From: Yinghuangia soli
GTDB taxonomy: Bacteria > Actinomycetota > Actinomycetes > Streptomycetales > Streptomycetaceae
Assembly (NCBI RefSeq): GCF_021502675.1
Contig: NZ_JAKFHA010000001.1
Span: 618,400-682,399 of the forward strand
Length of the DNA stretch: 64,000 nt
Direction of reading: 5' to 3'
Shown here in pieces: positions 24,380 through 33,132 of the stretch. The notes under the pieces were generated by a model that was given only the letters and a program-made list of their open reading frames with translations, ran no database searches and was not told where the DNA came from. Numbering within the stretch: position 1 is the stretch's first letter; every line of letters begins with the position of its first letter. The position numbers and the translations under genes were made by a program.

Positions 24380-25578
24380 CGGGCCGGCCCCCGTCCCGAC
24401 CAGGTCCAGGCGTACCCGGAGTCCTCCGCGGCGAGGCCGCCCTCGCCCATTTCGAGCGGGCGGAACGTGTCGACCATCACCGCGAGTTCGTCGAAGAAGT
24501 CGATACCGATGCTGCGCTCGTACGCACCGGGCTGCGGGCCGTGCGCGTGCCCGCCCGGGTGCAGCGAGATCGAGCCCTGGCCGATGCCGGAGCCTTTGCG
24601 GGCCTCGTAGTTGCCTCCGCAGTAGAACATGACCTCGTCGGAGTCCACGTTCGAGTGGTAGTACGGGACCGGGATCGACAGCGGGTGATAGTCCACTTTG
24701 CGCGGCACGAAGTTGCAGATCACGAAGTTCGCACCCTCGAAGACCTGGTGGGCGGGCGGCGGCTGGTGGATGCGCCCGGTGATGGGTTCGAAGTCGGCGA
24801 TGTTGAAGACGTACGGGTACAGGCACCCGTCCCAGCCGACCACGTCGAAGGGGTGGTTCGGGTACGTGTAGCGCGTGCCGACCGGGCCGCCCTGCGAGCC
24901 GCGGTGCTTGACCAGCACGTCGACGTCCTCGCCCTCGGCTGTCAGCACCTCGTCCGGGCCGCGCAGGTCGCGCTCGCAGAACGGGGCGTGCTCCAGGAGC
25001 TGGCCGTACTTGGAGAGGTAGCGCTTGGCCGGCGCGATGTGGCTGTTGGCCTCGATGCAGTACGCGCGCAGCGGGGCATCGCCGGTCGGCACCCAGCGGT
25101 GCGTGGTGGCGCGCGGCAGGATCACGTAGTCGCCCTGGCCGACAGTCAGCGCGCCGAAGACGGTCTCGACGACACCTTCGCCGGACTCGACGTAGACGCA
25201 CTCGTCGCCTATGGCGTTGCGGTACAGCTCGCTGGGCGCGCCGGCTGCGACGTACGAGATGCGCACGTCGGCGTTGCCGAGCACCAGGCGGCGCCCGGTG
25301 ACGGCGTCGGCGGCCTTCCACTCCTGGCCGGGGAAAAGCTCGTGGAGCTTGAGGTGCCGCGGCTTGAGCGGGTGGTTGGCGGTGGTCGCCTGGTCCGGCA
25401 GCTCCCACGCCTCGGCGCCCACGATCGCGGAGGGGATGTGCCGGTGGTAGAGGAGCGAGGAATCCGAGGAGAAGCCTTCCTCGCCCATCAGCTCTTCGTA
25501 GTAGAGGCCCCCGTCCGGGGTGCGGTGTTGGGTGTGCCGCTTGTGCGGCACCGACCCGAGGCGCCGGTAGTAGGCCAT
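24376..25578 (-). CDS. hmgA: homogentisate 1,2-dioxygenase-like protein (400 aa)
   Basis: Non-haem iron ring-cleaving dioxygenase of the HmgA family: it would open homogentisate to maleylacetoacetate. The N-terminus is YYRRLGSVPHKRHTQHRTPD. The cupin part shows YVESGEGVVETVFGALTVGQ, and the metal region has YYHSNVDSDEVMFYCGGNYE followed by LHPGGHAHGPQPGA. This is the shorter, divergent branch rather than the roughly 440-residue canonical form, and the spacing of the likely His/Glu ligands differs slightly. Identity rests on family resemblance plus coupling to fahA. First gene of the operon. Confidence 0.78.
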   Translation of the reverse strand: MAYYRRLGSVPHKRHTQHRTPDGGLYYEELMGEEGFSSDSSLLYHRHIPSAIVGAEAWELPDQATTANHPLKPRHLKLHELFPGQEWKAADAVTGRRLVLGNADVRISYVAAGAPSELYRNAIGDECVYVESGEGVVETVFGALTVGQGDYVILPRATTHRWVPTGDAPLRAYCIEANSHIAPAKRYLSKYGQLLEHAPFCERDLRGPDEVLTAEGEDVDVLVKHRGSQGGPVGTRYTYPNHPFDVVGWDGCLYPYVFNIADFEPITGRIHQPPPAHQVFEGANFVICNFVPRKVDYHPLSIPVPYYHSNVDSDEVMFYCGGNYEARKGSGIGQGSISLHPGGHAHGPQPGAYERSIGIDFFDELAVMVDTFRPLEMGEGGLAAEDSGYAWTWSGRGPAR

Positions 25579-25703
25579 GACTCACACCTTTGTCTGTGGC
25601 TTGTCGTCCACGCTGACGACTTCCGCACTGCCGAGCGGGCGGAGACCGCCCTTCGACGCTGGTTCCCGTTCCCGGCCTCGGGAGGGCCCAACCCGATCAC
25701 TCG

Positions 25704-25717
25704 GTAAAACCTTTTAC
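25704..25717. promoter_or_regulatory. A/T-rich palindrome upstream of the homogentisate operon
   Basis: GTAAAA-CC-TTTTAC, perfect 6-bp arms with 2-base spacer, 126 bases upstream of the hmgA-like start. Strikingly A/T-rich in this genome; likely operator for a local or distant regulator. Confidence 0.5.
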
Positions 25718-25756
25718 TAATCGGACTCTAGCACCGGCGGACCGGGGCGGCCAGGG

Positions 25757-27046
25757 TCAGGAATCCGTCAGCCGGCCGGCGCGTATGGCCAGGTAGTGGT
25801 GCTCCGGGCGGCTCGCGGTGCGGACCGCGGCGGTCCGGAAGTCCTCGGCGGCACCCGCCCGGTCGCCGGCCATCTCGCGCAGGTGGGCGCGGGTGACGTA
25901 CAGCCGGTGGTGCCCGGCGAGGCGGCCGTCCGCGACCAGCGCTTCGACCACCGCGAGACCTGCCTCGGGGCCGTGCACCATGGCCTCGGCCACCGCCCGG
26001 TTCAGCGCGTACAGCGGGTTGTCCGACAGGCCCTCGAGGACCCGGTAGAGCGCGAGGATCTGCGGCCAGTCGGTCTCCTCGACCGTGCGCGCCTCGTCGT
26101 GCAGCGCGGCCACCGCGGCCTGGATGCGGTACGGCCCGACCGGGCCCTTGGGCATCGCCGCGGTGATCAGCTCGACGCCCTCGGCGATCGCCTTGTGGTC
26201 CCAGCGCGTGCGGTCCTGCTCGGCCAGCGGGACCAGCTCGCCGGCCGGGCCGGTGCGAGCCGCGCTGCGGGCGTGGGTGAGGAGCATCAGGGCCAGCAGG
26301 CCGCCGGCTTCGCCGTCGTCCGGCAGCCGCTCGTACAGCGCCCGGGCCAGCCGGATCGCCTCGCGGGACAGCTCGACGCGCTGCAGCTCCTCGCCCGCGC
26401 TGACCGCGTACCCCTCGTTGAAGATCAGATAGAGCACGTGCAGCACGGCCTGCAGCCGCTCGGCGCGCTCGTGCGGCTCGGGCATCCGGAACCGCGTCCC
26501 GGCGGCCTTGATGCGCTGCTTGGCGCGGCTGATCCGCTGGCCCATCGTGGCCTCGGGCACCATGAACGCATCGGCGATCTCCGCGGTGCTCAGGCCGCCC
26601 ACCGAGCGCAGCGTGAGCGCGATCGCGGAGGCCCGCGACAGGGCCGGATGGCAGCACAGGAACAGCAGGATCAACGTGTCGTCGCGCGCTGCGGGGTCGT
26701 CCGCGTCGGCCGCGGGCGCGGTCTGCCGGTCGTCCGGCTCGCGCAGCGCGGCCAGCCCCTCGCGCCTGCGCCGGGCCTGCTCGGCGCGCACCTGCTCGAT
26801 CATGCGCCGGTACGCCACCTGGATCAGCCAGCCGCGGGGGTTGTGCGGGAGCCCCTCCGCGGGCCACTGCGTCGCGGCCGCGAGCAGGGCTTCCTGGACG
26901 GCGTCCTCGGCGGCGTCGAAGTCCCCGTACCGGCGGGTGAGCACGCCGACGACCTGCGGCGCGAGTTCGCGCAGCAGGTCGTCGAGGGCACCGGGGGCAC
27001 CGGAGCGGTCACCGCCGGGGCGGTCCGGGTGGTCCGGGTGGCTCAG
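25757..27046 (-). CDS. ECF42-type RNA polymerase sigma factor with C-terminal helical extension (429 aa)
   Basis: Sigma region 2 begins DDLLRELAPQVVGVLTRRYG and continues DFDAAEDAVQEALLAAATQW; region 4 contains GGLSTAEIADAFMVPEATMG and RISRAKQRIKAAG. A helical, TPR-like part of about 200 residues follows and replaces anti-sigma control in this group. The preceding gene encodes a YCII/DGPF protein, the known partner of ECF42. In this frame no ATG, GTG or TTG precedes region 2 after the neighbour's stop; a CTG at 27046 has GAGGAG six bases upstream and is taken as the start. The GTG at 26944 would remove part of region 2. Confidence 0.88.
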   Translation of the reverse strand: MSHPDHPDRPGGDRSGAPGALDDLLRELAPQVVGVLTRRYGDFDAAEDAVQEALLAAATQWPAEGLPHNPRGWLIQVAYRRMIEQVRAEQARRRREGLAALREPDDRQTAPAADADDPAARDDTLILLFLCCHPALSRASAIALTLRSVGGLSTAEIADAFMVPEATMGQRISRAKQRIKAAGTRFRMPEPHERAERLQAVLHVLYLIFNEGYAVSAGEELQRVELSREAIRLARALYERLPDDGEAGGLLALMLLTHARSAARTGPAGELVPLAEQDRTRWDHKAIAEGVELITAAMPKGPVGPYRIQAAVAALHDEARTVEETDWPQILALYRVLEGLSDNPLYALNRAVAEAMVHGPEAGLAVVEALVADGRLAGHHRLYVTRAHLREMAGDRAGAAEDFRTAAVRTASRPEHHYLAIRAGRLTDS

Positions 27047-27052
27047 AACGAA

Positions 27053-27058
27053 CTCCTC
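27053..27058 (-). promoter_or_regulatory. ribosome binding site that points to a CTG start
   Basis: GAGGAG on the minus strand, six bases before the CTG at 27046. No other start codon in the sigma frame is correctly placed. Confidence 0.6.
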
Positions 27059-27073
27059 ACCGGCGTACGGGCG

Positions 27074-27478
27074 TCACACGTCCTCGGTCGGCGCGGACAT
27101 GACCTGCCGCACCTCGATCGGCATGTTGAGCGGGGCACCACCGGGGCCAGGGGCCGCGGACACCTGCGCGGCCAGCTCGACCGCACGCGCCTCGTCCTCC
27201 ACGTCGACGATCCACCACCCTGCCAGGAATTCCTTGGTCTCGGCGAACGGCCCCTCGGTCACCACCGCAGGACCGCCGCCCGCCCCCGCGCGCACGATCC
27301 GCGCGGTGTCCGGCATGGCCAGCCCGTTCGCCTCGACGAGCTCCCCGGACTCGGCCAGCTTCCGGTTCGTGTCCATCATGAAGCCGATGTGCGCCTGGAT
27401 CTCCTCCGGCTGCCACGTGGTGATCGCCGGGAAGTCGGCGGTCGACTGGGCGAACTGCATCAGCAGGATGTACTTCAC
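27074..27478 (-). CDS. YCII/DGPF-domain protein, ECF42 partner (134 aa)
   Basis: Small YCII-related protein found beside ECF42 sigma factors. Start is GTG 27478 with AAGGAG seven bases upstream, giving KYILLMQFAQ at the N-terminus; an upstream in-frame ATG at 27493 overlaps that ribosome binding site and is less likely. The DGPF-type motif is TEGPFAETKEFLAGWWIVD. The gene ends 27 bases before the sigma start, in the same reading frame. The biochemical role in the family is not settled. Confidence 0.87.
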   Translation of the reverse strand: MKYILLMQFAQSTADFPAITTWQPEEIQAHIGFMMDTNRKLAESGELVEANGLAMPDTARIVRAGAGGGPAVVTEGPFAETKEFLAGWWIVDVEDEARAVELAAQVSAAPGPGGAPLNMPIEVRQVMSAPTEDV

Positions 27479-27600
27479 GGTTCTCTCCTTCATCCGCGGG
27501 CGCCCGTCCGGGCGCTCTCACGGGTAGGTAGAAGCACGCTCGCGGATTTCGACATGTCCGCCGAAGATTCCCGGAAACTTTTTCCGCACACCCCGTTCGA

Positions 27601-30600
27601 TCACCTCAGGGCGCGGCCGAGATCGCGTCGCGACGGGAGGGCCAGCTTCGCGGCTGCCGCGTCGAGGCGGGATTCGGCGGTCCGCACCGAGACGAACAGC
27701 GCTTCGGCGGTCTCCTCCTCGCAGGCCCCTTCGGCAAAGAGCGCAGCCGCCTGCGCCTCCTGCGCGGTCAGGGTGCCGTACCGCTCGGCGTCGGCAGACC
27801 CCGTGTCGGCAAGGCCGAGCCTGCGCTCGGCGCGGCGGGCCCACGGCTCGGCACCTGTCTGCCGGAAAAGCCGGCGAGCGGCGGACAGGTGCCGGTCGGC
27901 GTCGGCGCGCTTGCGGTCCCGGAGGAACCGCTCCCCGGCCGCCAAGTGGGTCCGCGCGAGGCCATAGGGGTCCGCGATCTGCACCTGGAGGTGCAGCGCC
28001 GCGGAGAAGTGGTCGTGCGCGGCCCGGGACTCCTCGGCGAGCAGGCCCCGGCAGCGTGCCAGCGCGGCGCGCACGGTCGGCGGCGACGCGGGGTCCGCCA
28101 GTTCCGCGAACGCATCGCAGGCCCGCGCCGCGTCCGCACGGCGGTTCGCGCCCGCCAAGGCCTCCACGAAGTCGCCGTGCCAGGGAATCACCGCCGCCGT
28201 CCGCATACCGGATCCGTGGACGCGCCGGCCGACGGACTCCAACTGTGCAGCCGCCATCGCATACCGGCCGTGGGCCAGCGCCGACTGCGCGAGCCCCAGG
28301 CGGTTGAAGGAGGCGACGGTGTGGAAGCCGCCCGGCTCCAGAATCGACGCGGCTCGCGCCGCGTACTCCTCGCACCGCCGCCGACTCCCTCGGGCCGCTT
28401 CGATACGGGTCAAAGTGGCGAGCGCGTAGCCGGTGATCGCCGACTGCCCCAGCGCATCGGCAAGCGCCGCCGACCGTGCCGCACTTGCGTACGCTGCCCG
28501 CCACCGGCCCTGCCGCAACCGCAGTTCCGCAATGCCGCTGGCCAGGACGGACAGCTGCTCCGCGGCGCCGACCGAGGCGATCCGCGCCAAGGCCAGGGTC
28601 GCGAGGCGATCCGCGGCGGCGTACTCGTCGAGGAAGGTCAGTGCCAGGCATGCGTAGCCGAAGACCTCCGGCCCGTGCGCGAGCGGGTCGGCGGCGAGCA
28701 GTTCCTCGTTCCGTCGGGACAGGAGATCCGAGGCTTCCGCGGTGCGCCCTGAAGCCAGCAGGGCGTACGCGTACATCACGATCGTCGCGGGCGTCCCCGA
28801 GCCCGTGGCAGCGTGCGCGAGGCCGTAGCCTTCCTCCGCCATCGCGACGGCTTGCCCGACCTGGCCGCCCATGGCCGCCGCCGAGGTCGCGGTGGCCAGA
28901 AGCTCGGCGGCCGCCCGCGGCGCCTCGTCGCGCAGGGTCGCGGCCGCGCCGGCCAACTCCGCCACCACGCTGCGCGGCTCCGACCGGATCTGCCGGATCT
29001 GCTGGTGCACCTGCTGGATCTCGCCGACCCGCTGCGGATCGCGGGTGAGGTCGAGCGCCTGCGACAGCAACGGCAGCGCTTCGTCCGGGAGCCCGGCGAG
29101 CCGGGCACCGACCGCCGCGGCCAGGAGCCGCCTGGCTCTGTCCTCCGGCTGCGGCGTCAGCTCGGCGGCCCGGCGGCAGGCCTGCCGGACGGCTTCCAGG
29201 GCCCCGCGGCGCCGGGCCCGCTCCGCCACGGCGTCGAGCGCGAGCGCCACCTGCTCGTCGGGCCCGAACGCGGCCTCCGCCCGATGCCACGCCCGATGGT
29301 CCGGGTCGATTTCCGGCGTGGCCGAACGGGCCAGCAGCATATGGACGTTGCGGCGATCCGAGGGCGTGGAGTCGTGGTAGGCGGCCGATCGGACCAGCGG
29401 GTGCACGAATTCCACCTTCCGGCCCGCGACGGTGATGAGCTCTGCGTTCTCGGCGACCTCCAGATGCGCCTGCGCCGACGGTCCGACAGCCGCGGTGATC
29501 TCGGAAATGTCGCCGGTATAGCTGGCGGCACAGACCAGCAAGGCCCGACGGGTGCCCTCGGGGAGCGGCGCCAGACGCTTCCGGTACGCCCGGTCCAGAA
29601 TCCCGGGCAAGGCCGCCGGAGAGCTGCCCGCGCGCAACGCCTCCGCCGGCGTATCCGAGCGGGAGAATTCGATCAGGGCAAGCGGGTTGCCTCCAGTCCA
29701 CCGCATCAGCCTTGCCCACGCGGTGGCGTCGAAATTGCGGTCGGGGCGGACCCGGTCGACCAGTTCCCGGGCCGGACCGGCCGACAGCCCGGTCAACTCC
29801 ACGTGCGGATGACCGTGCAGGTCCATGGCACACGCCTCGTGCGACCGCACGCCGACCAGCACCGCGGCCCCCTCGGTGCCGATCCGGCGGGCGGCGAACG
29901 AGAGCGCCGCGGCGGACGCCTCGTCCATCCAGTGCGCGTCGTCCACCACCGCGACGACCGGCGCTGCGGCCGCGAGCAGCCCCAATATGCCCATGCCGAT
30001 GGCCATTTGCCTGGGCGAGGGCTCGCCGGGGTCCGGGTCGCGCAGCGCGAGGGCGATCTGCAGCGCGCGCTGCTGCGGGCCGGGCAGGACGGGGATGAGA
30101 TGGACGACCGGCCGGAGGAGCGCGCTGAGAGCCGAGAATGCCAATTCCGCTTCGTTCTCGGCACAGCGCACGCTCAGGCGCACCATGTTCGCGGACGGCC
30201 GCACGGAGGCCAACAGGGCGGATTTGCCGATGCCCGGTTCGCCTTTGACGACCAGTACGCCGCTGCGCCCGGTCTCGGCTCCGCGTATCAGGGCCTGCAC
30301 CTGCCGGACCTCAGCGTCGCGCTCGAGCAACCGGGGGCCGGCCCGATCCGGCCGGGGCATGCCCGGGACGCCTGGCACGCCCGGCAATGCGGCGGCGAAT
30401 GCGGTGTCCCGCAAGGATCCCTCGGAGTCCAGGACCGCGGCCCAGCGGGAAAGCCAGGCATCGGGGTCCTGCCCCAGGTGCACGGCGATCGCCGACATCA
30501 GTGCGCGCGACGGCATTTTCGTCCCGCCGAACACCTCCGAAACCGTGCTGCTCCGGTAGCTCAGCTGCCGCGCCAGAGCGGTGCGCGTCAAGCCCCGGCT

Positions 30601-30729
30601 GTCCAGCAAGGCGGTCAACGCACGGGCGAACTCCTGCCGCGGCCCCTCCCCTTCGATCTGTTTGGGCGGTCTGCCCCGACGCCGCGGCTCGCTGCGCGGG
30701 CCGTCGGCACCGCCCGATCCATCCCCCAT
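27601..30729 (-). CDS. STAND-type ATPase regulator with AT-hook, XRE and LuxR DNA-binding parts (1042 aa)
   Basis: Large signal-integrating regulator. Residues 16-24 (RRRGRPPKQ) look like an AT-hook. Residues about 34-90 are an XRE-type HTH (TRTALARQLSYRSSTVSEVF). The ATPase follows, with Walker A GEPGIGKSA (163-171) and Walker B VVAVVDDAHWMDE (about 258-270). A long helical TPR-like region occupies about 480-970. The end (LTAQEAQAAALFAEGACEEE then TAEALFVSVRTAESRLDAAA) is a LuxR-type HTH. LAL/MalT-like regulators usually carry only the C-terminal HTH, so the added N-terminal DNA-binding parts are unusual. It is divergent from the membrane protein at 30903, a likely target. Confidence 0.85.
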   Translation of the reverse strand: MGDGSGGADGPRSEPRRRGRPPKQIEGEGPRQEFARALTALLDSRGLTRTALARQLSYRSSTVSEVFGGTKMPSRALMSAIAVHLGQDPDAWLSRWAAVLDSEGSLRDTAFAAALPGVPGVPGMPRPDRAGPRLLERDAEVRQVQALIRGAETGRSGVLVVKGEPGIGKSALLASVRPSANMVRLSVRCAENEAELAFSALSALLRPVVHLIPVLPGPQQRALQIALALRDPDPGEPSPRQMAIGMGILGLLAAAAPVVAVVDDAHWMDEASAAALSFAARRIGTEGAAVLVGVRSHEACAMDLHGHPHVELTGLSAGPARELVDRVRPDRNFDATAWARLMRWTGGNPLALIEFSRSDTPAEALRAGSSPAALPGILDRAYRKRLAPLPEGTRRALLVCAASYTGDISEITAAVGPSAQAHLEVAENAELITVAGRKVEFVHPLVRSAAYHDSTPSDRRNVHMLLARSATPEIDPDHRAWHRAEAAFGPDEQVALALDAVAERARRRGALEAVRQACRRAAELTPQPEDRARRLLAAAVGARLAGLPDEALPLLSQALDLTRDPQRVGEIQQVHQQIRQIRSEPRSVVAELAGAAATLRDEAPRAAAELLATATSAAAMGGQVGQAVAMAEEGYGLAHAATGSGTPATIVMYAYALLASGRTAEASDLLSRRNEELLAADPLAHGPEVFGYACLALTFLDEYAAADRLATLALARIASVGAAEQLSVLASGIAELRLRQGRWRAAYASAARSAALADALGQSAITGYALATLTRIEAARGSRRRCEEYAARAASILEPGGFHTVASFNRLGLAQSALAHGRYAMAAAQLESVGRRVHGSGMRTAAVIPWHGDFVEALAGANRRADAARACDAFAELADPASPPTVRAALARCRGLLAEESRAAHDHFSAALHLQVQIADPYGLARTHLAAGERFLRDRKRADADRHLSAARRLFRQTGAEPWARRAERRLGLADTGSADAERYGTLTAQEAQAAALFAEGACEEETAEALFVSVRTAESRLDAAAAKLALPSRRDLGRALR

Positions 30730-30902
30730 GAGCCATCTCCCGTGCCCGCCATGTCGCCGACGCGTGCCGCGCCCAATTATCCGATCAATGTTCGATGTTG
30801 CGAATGCGCCGAGGCGGAGAATTCGCGGCCCCCGCACCATGGAGCGGCGCAGCTCCATCGACAGCAGCCCTACGCGACACACGACCGACTCGGGGACGGC
30901 AC

Positions 30903-33065
30903 ATGGCACCGACGAACAGTCCACCGGCCCGACGGCTGCTCGCGGCGTGCCTGCTCGGCGCGGCAGGGGTCCTCGCCGCGGTCGCGGCGCCCTCCGCCGC
31001 GGCCGACGGGTCCATTTTGAACCCCTCGGCCCGCGTATCGGTGTCCCCGCAGTCCCCCGCCGCCGGCGACGTTCTGGAAATCCGCGGCACCGGCATGCGC
31101 GGATGCGCGAGCGGAACCGTCGACGTCCATCTCGCCTTCGACCCCGGAGGCGGGAATATGGGCCCGACCACCGAGTTGATCGCGGCGGCGCTCCCGGTGA
31201 ACGACGCGAACGGCCACGCGTTCACCCTGCACCACAAGGTCGCCGAGACGTGGGCCAATGAGGTCCGGGTGTTCTGCCACGGCGCGAGGTCCGGCCCCGT
31301 GACCGCGCCCCTGGAATCCGAGGTCGACCCGCGGGCCTCCGGACCGGTTTCGCCGACCGACCGGGCACCGGTCCCCACCCCCGACCGCCCGTTGCCCCCG
31401 AACGCCGCGACCGTGCTCCCGGCATCCGGCCCGCCGGGCTCCACCGCAATCGTCTGGGTCACGGCGGAGTGCGCCTCCGACGGCAGCATGGCGTCGCTGC
31501 GCAGGAGTGACGATCTGCGCTGGGACGGCGCCGACTTCGGCGCCGACGACATCGTGATGCCCGGCGAGGGCCTGCCGGACGGCGTCGAACGGGCCATGGT
31601 GATCACCGTCCCCGTGGACGGCATGCGCGGCCCGCGGACCATCAGCGTGGGATGCGACCGGGCGACGGGCTCGTCCGAGGTCTCCCCCGGCGAGCTCACC
31701 ACCACGTTCACCGTGTCGCCGGCCGAACTCACCGTCACTCCCGCCCGGGCCGCGCCCGGCGACCGGATCCGCGTCGCGGGCCGCTACTTCACCGGTTGCG
31801 CGGACGCCCTGCCCGGGCGTCCCGCGGAACTGTCGCTCCGGCACGGCGGCCGCGAGATCGGCCGGGTCCCGGTCGCACCGGACGGCGGATTCGCCGGCGA
31901 CCTCGTGCTCCCCGCGGACCTGACCGGAGCCGCGCCGCTGACCGCCGGCTGCACGGCGGAGCGCTTCGACGGCACCGCACGCACCGAGTTCACCCTCACC
32001 GGCGCGGCCTCCGCCACCGGCGCCCCGAACACCGCACCAGGCCCGGACGGCACAGCCGCACCGGCATCCGGCCGCTCGGCATCGGCCCTCGCACTGCCCC
32101 AGCCGGGCGACCTGTTCGACGACCCCGAGCCCGTCGCGGCCGCAGCGGCTTCGGCTGTCCTGGCGCTGCCGATCATCGGCATGGGAGCGGAACTGTTCAA
32201 CCGCACCGTCGAGGGGAACCGCGACCGGATATACCGCTTCGTCCATCCGGGCGGCCGCCGCCGGCACCTCCCCCGCCACCCGCGCCTCGCGTTCGTCGTA
32301 TTCGCCGTACTGTCCTCGCTGTTCGCCCTCGCCGCCGAGCCGTGGACCGGCTTCGACCGGGCCACCCTCACCCTGGGACTCGCCCTTTCCATCGCCGTCC
32401 CCCTGGGGGCCGTCGCCTACGGGGGCAGCGCAGAGGCGTACCGGGGGCGGGTCAGCCGGCTCCCGTCGGTGCCGTCGGTCATCTGGGGTGCGCTGGGCGC
32501 CGCCGCGGTCGTCGCCGCGGTGTCCCGGCTCGCCGGCCTGACACCCGGCTACGTGTTCGGCCTCATCCTGAGCTTCACGGCCGTCTACGCACGGAATCTG
32601 ACCATCGCTCAGCAAGGCCGCGCCGTCGCCATCGGCGCGGGCGTGCTCACGCTGCTCGCCGGCGCGGCCTGGGCGATCCGGATCCCGGTACGTGCCGCGG
32701 CCGACGGCTCGACGCACCCCGGTTTCGGTCTGCTGCTGACCGAGGACATCCTCACCCAGACGTTCGTGGCCGGTGTGACGGGCCTGGTCTTCGGGCTCCT
32801 CCCGCTGCGCGGGCTCGACGGTGGACAGCTGTGGGGGTGGAGCCGTACGGCATGGTCCTTCACCTATGCGATGGCGGCGTTCCTGTTCGTTCTGGCGCTG
32901 ACCGATCCCGCCGGGGCCACCGACGGCGGATCACGCGTGATGCTGATGCGCGCGGCCGTCGTGTTCGGCGTGTTCTTCGCGGGCTCGCTCGCGTTCTGGG
33001 CGTGGTTCCGCTTCCGCCCCGACCCGCACGCCCCCCGCCCCGACCCGCTCGACCCGGCACTGTGA
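30903..33065 (+). CDS. polytopic membrane protein with exported N-terminal domains (720 aa)
   Basis: The ATG at 30903 starts a clear signal peptide (RRLLAACLLGAAGVLAAVAA, cut after about residue 34). Two or three exterior domains follow; PARVSVSPQSP-like and AELTVTPARAAPGDRIRVAG segments resemble Ig-like/IPT repeats. A Pro/Ala/Ser linker leads to about nine membrane helices (about 410-710), with FGLLPLRGLDGGQLWGWSRT before the last two. No enzymatic motif is seen. It is divergently transcribed from the large STAND regulator over a 173-base gap, so the two may form a regulator-target pair. Family not named with confidence. Confidence 0.72.
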   Translation: MAPTNSPPARRLLAACLLGAAGVLAAVAAPSAAADGSILNPSARVSVSPQSPAAGDVLEIRGTGMRGCASGTVDVHLAFDPGGGNMGPTTELIAAALPVNDANGHAFTLHHKVAETWANEVRVFCHGARSGPVTAPLESEVDPRASGPVSPTDRAPVPTPDRPLPPNAATVLPASGPPGSTAIVWVTAECASDGSMASLRRSDDLRWDGADFGADDIVMPGEGLPDGVERAMVITVPVDGMRGPRTISVGCDRATGSSEVSPGELTTTFTVSPAELTVTPARAAPGDRIRVAGRYFTGCADALPGRPAELSLRHGGREIGRVPVAPDGGFAGDLVLPADLTGAAPLTAGCTAERFDGTARTEFTLTGAASATGAPNTAPGPDGTAAPASGRSASALALPQPGDLFDDPEPVAAAAASAVLALPIIGMGAELFNRTVEGNRDRIYRFVHPGGRRRHLPRHPRLAFVVFAVLSSLFALAAEPWTGFDRATLTLGLALSIAVPLGAVAYGGSAEAYRGRVSRLPSVPSVIWGALGAAAVVAAVSRLAGLTPGYVFGLILSFTAVYARNLTIAQQGRAVAIGAGVLTLLAGAAWAIRIPVRAAADGSTHPGFGLLLTEDILTQTFVAGVTGLVFGLLPLRGLDGGQLWGWSRTAWSFTYAMAAFLFVLALTDPAGATDGGSRVMLMRAAVVFGVFFAGSLAFWAWFRFRPDPHAPRPDPLDPAL

Positions 33066-33132
33066 GGCGGTGCGGCGGGCAGCGGGGCCGGGCGCGTCTC
33101 GCGAGGCGCCAGGATCCAGTGGGTGCGCATTC

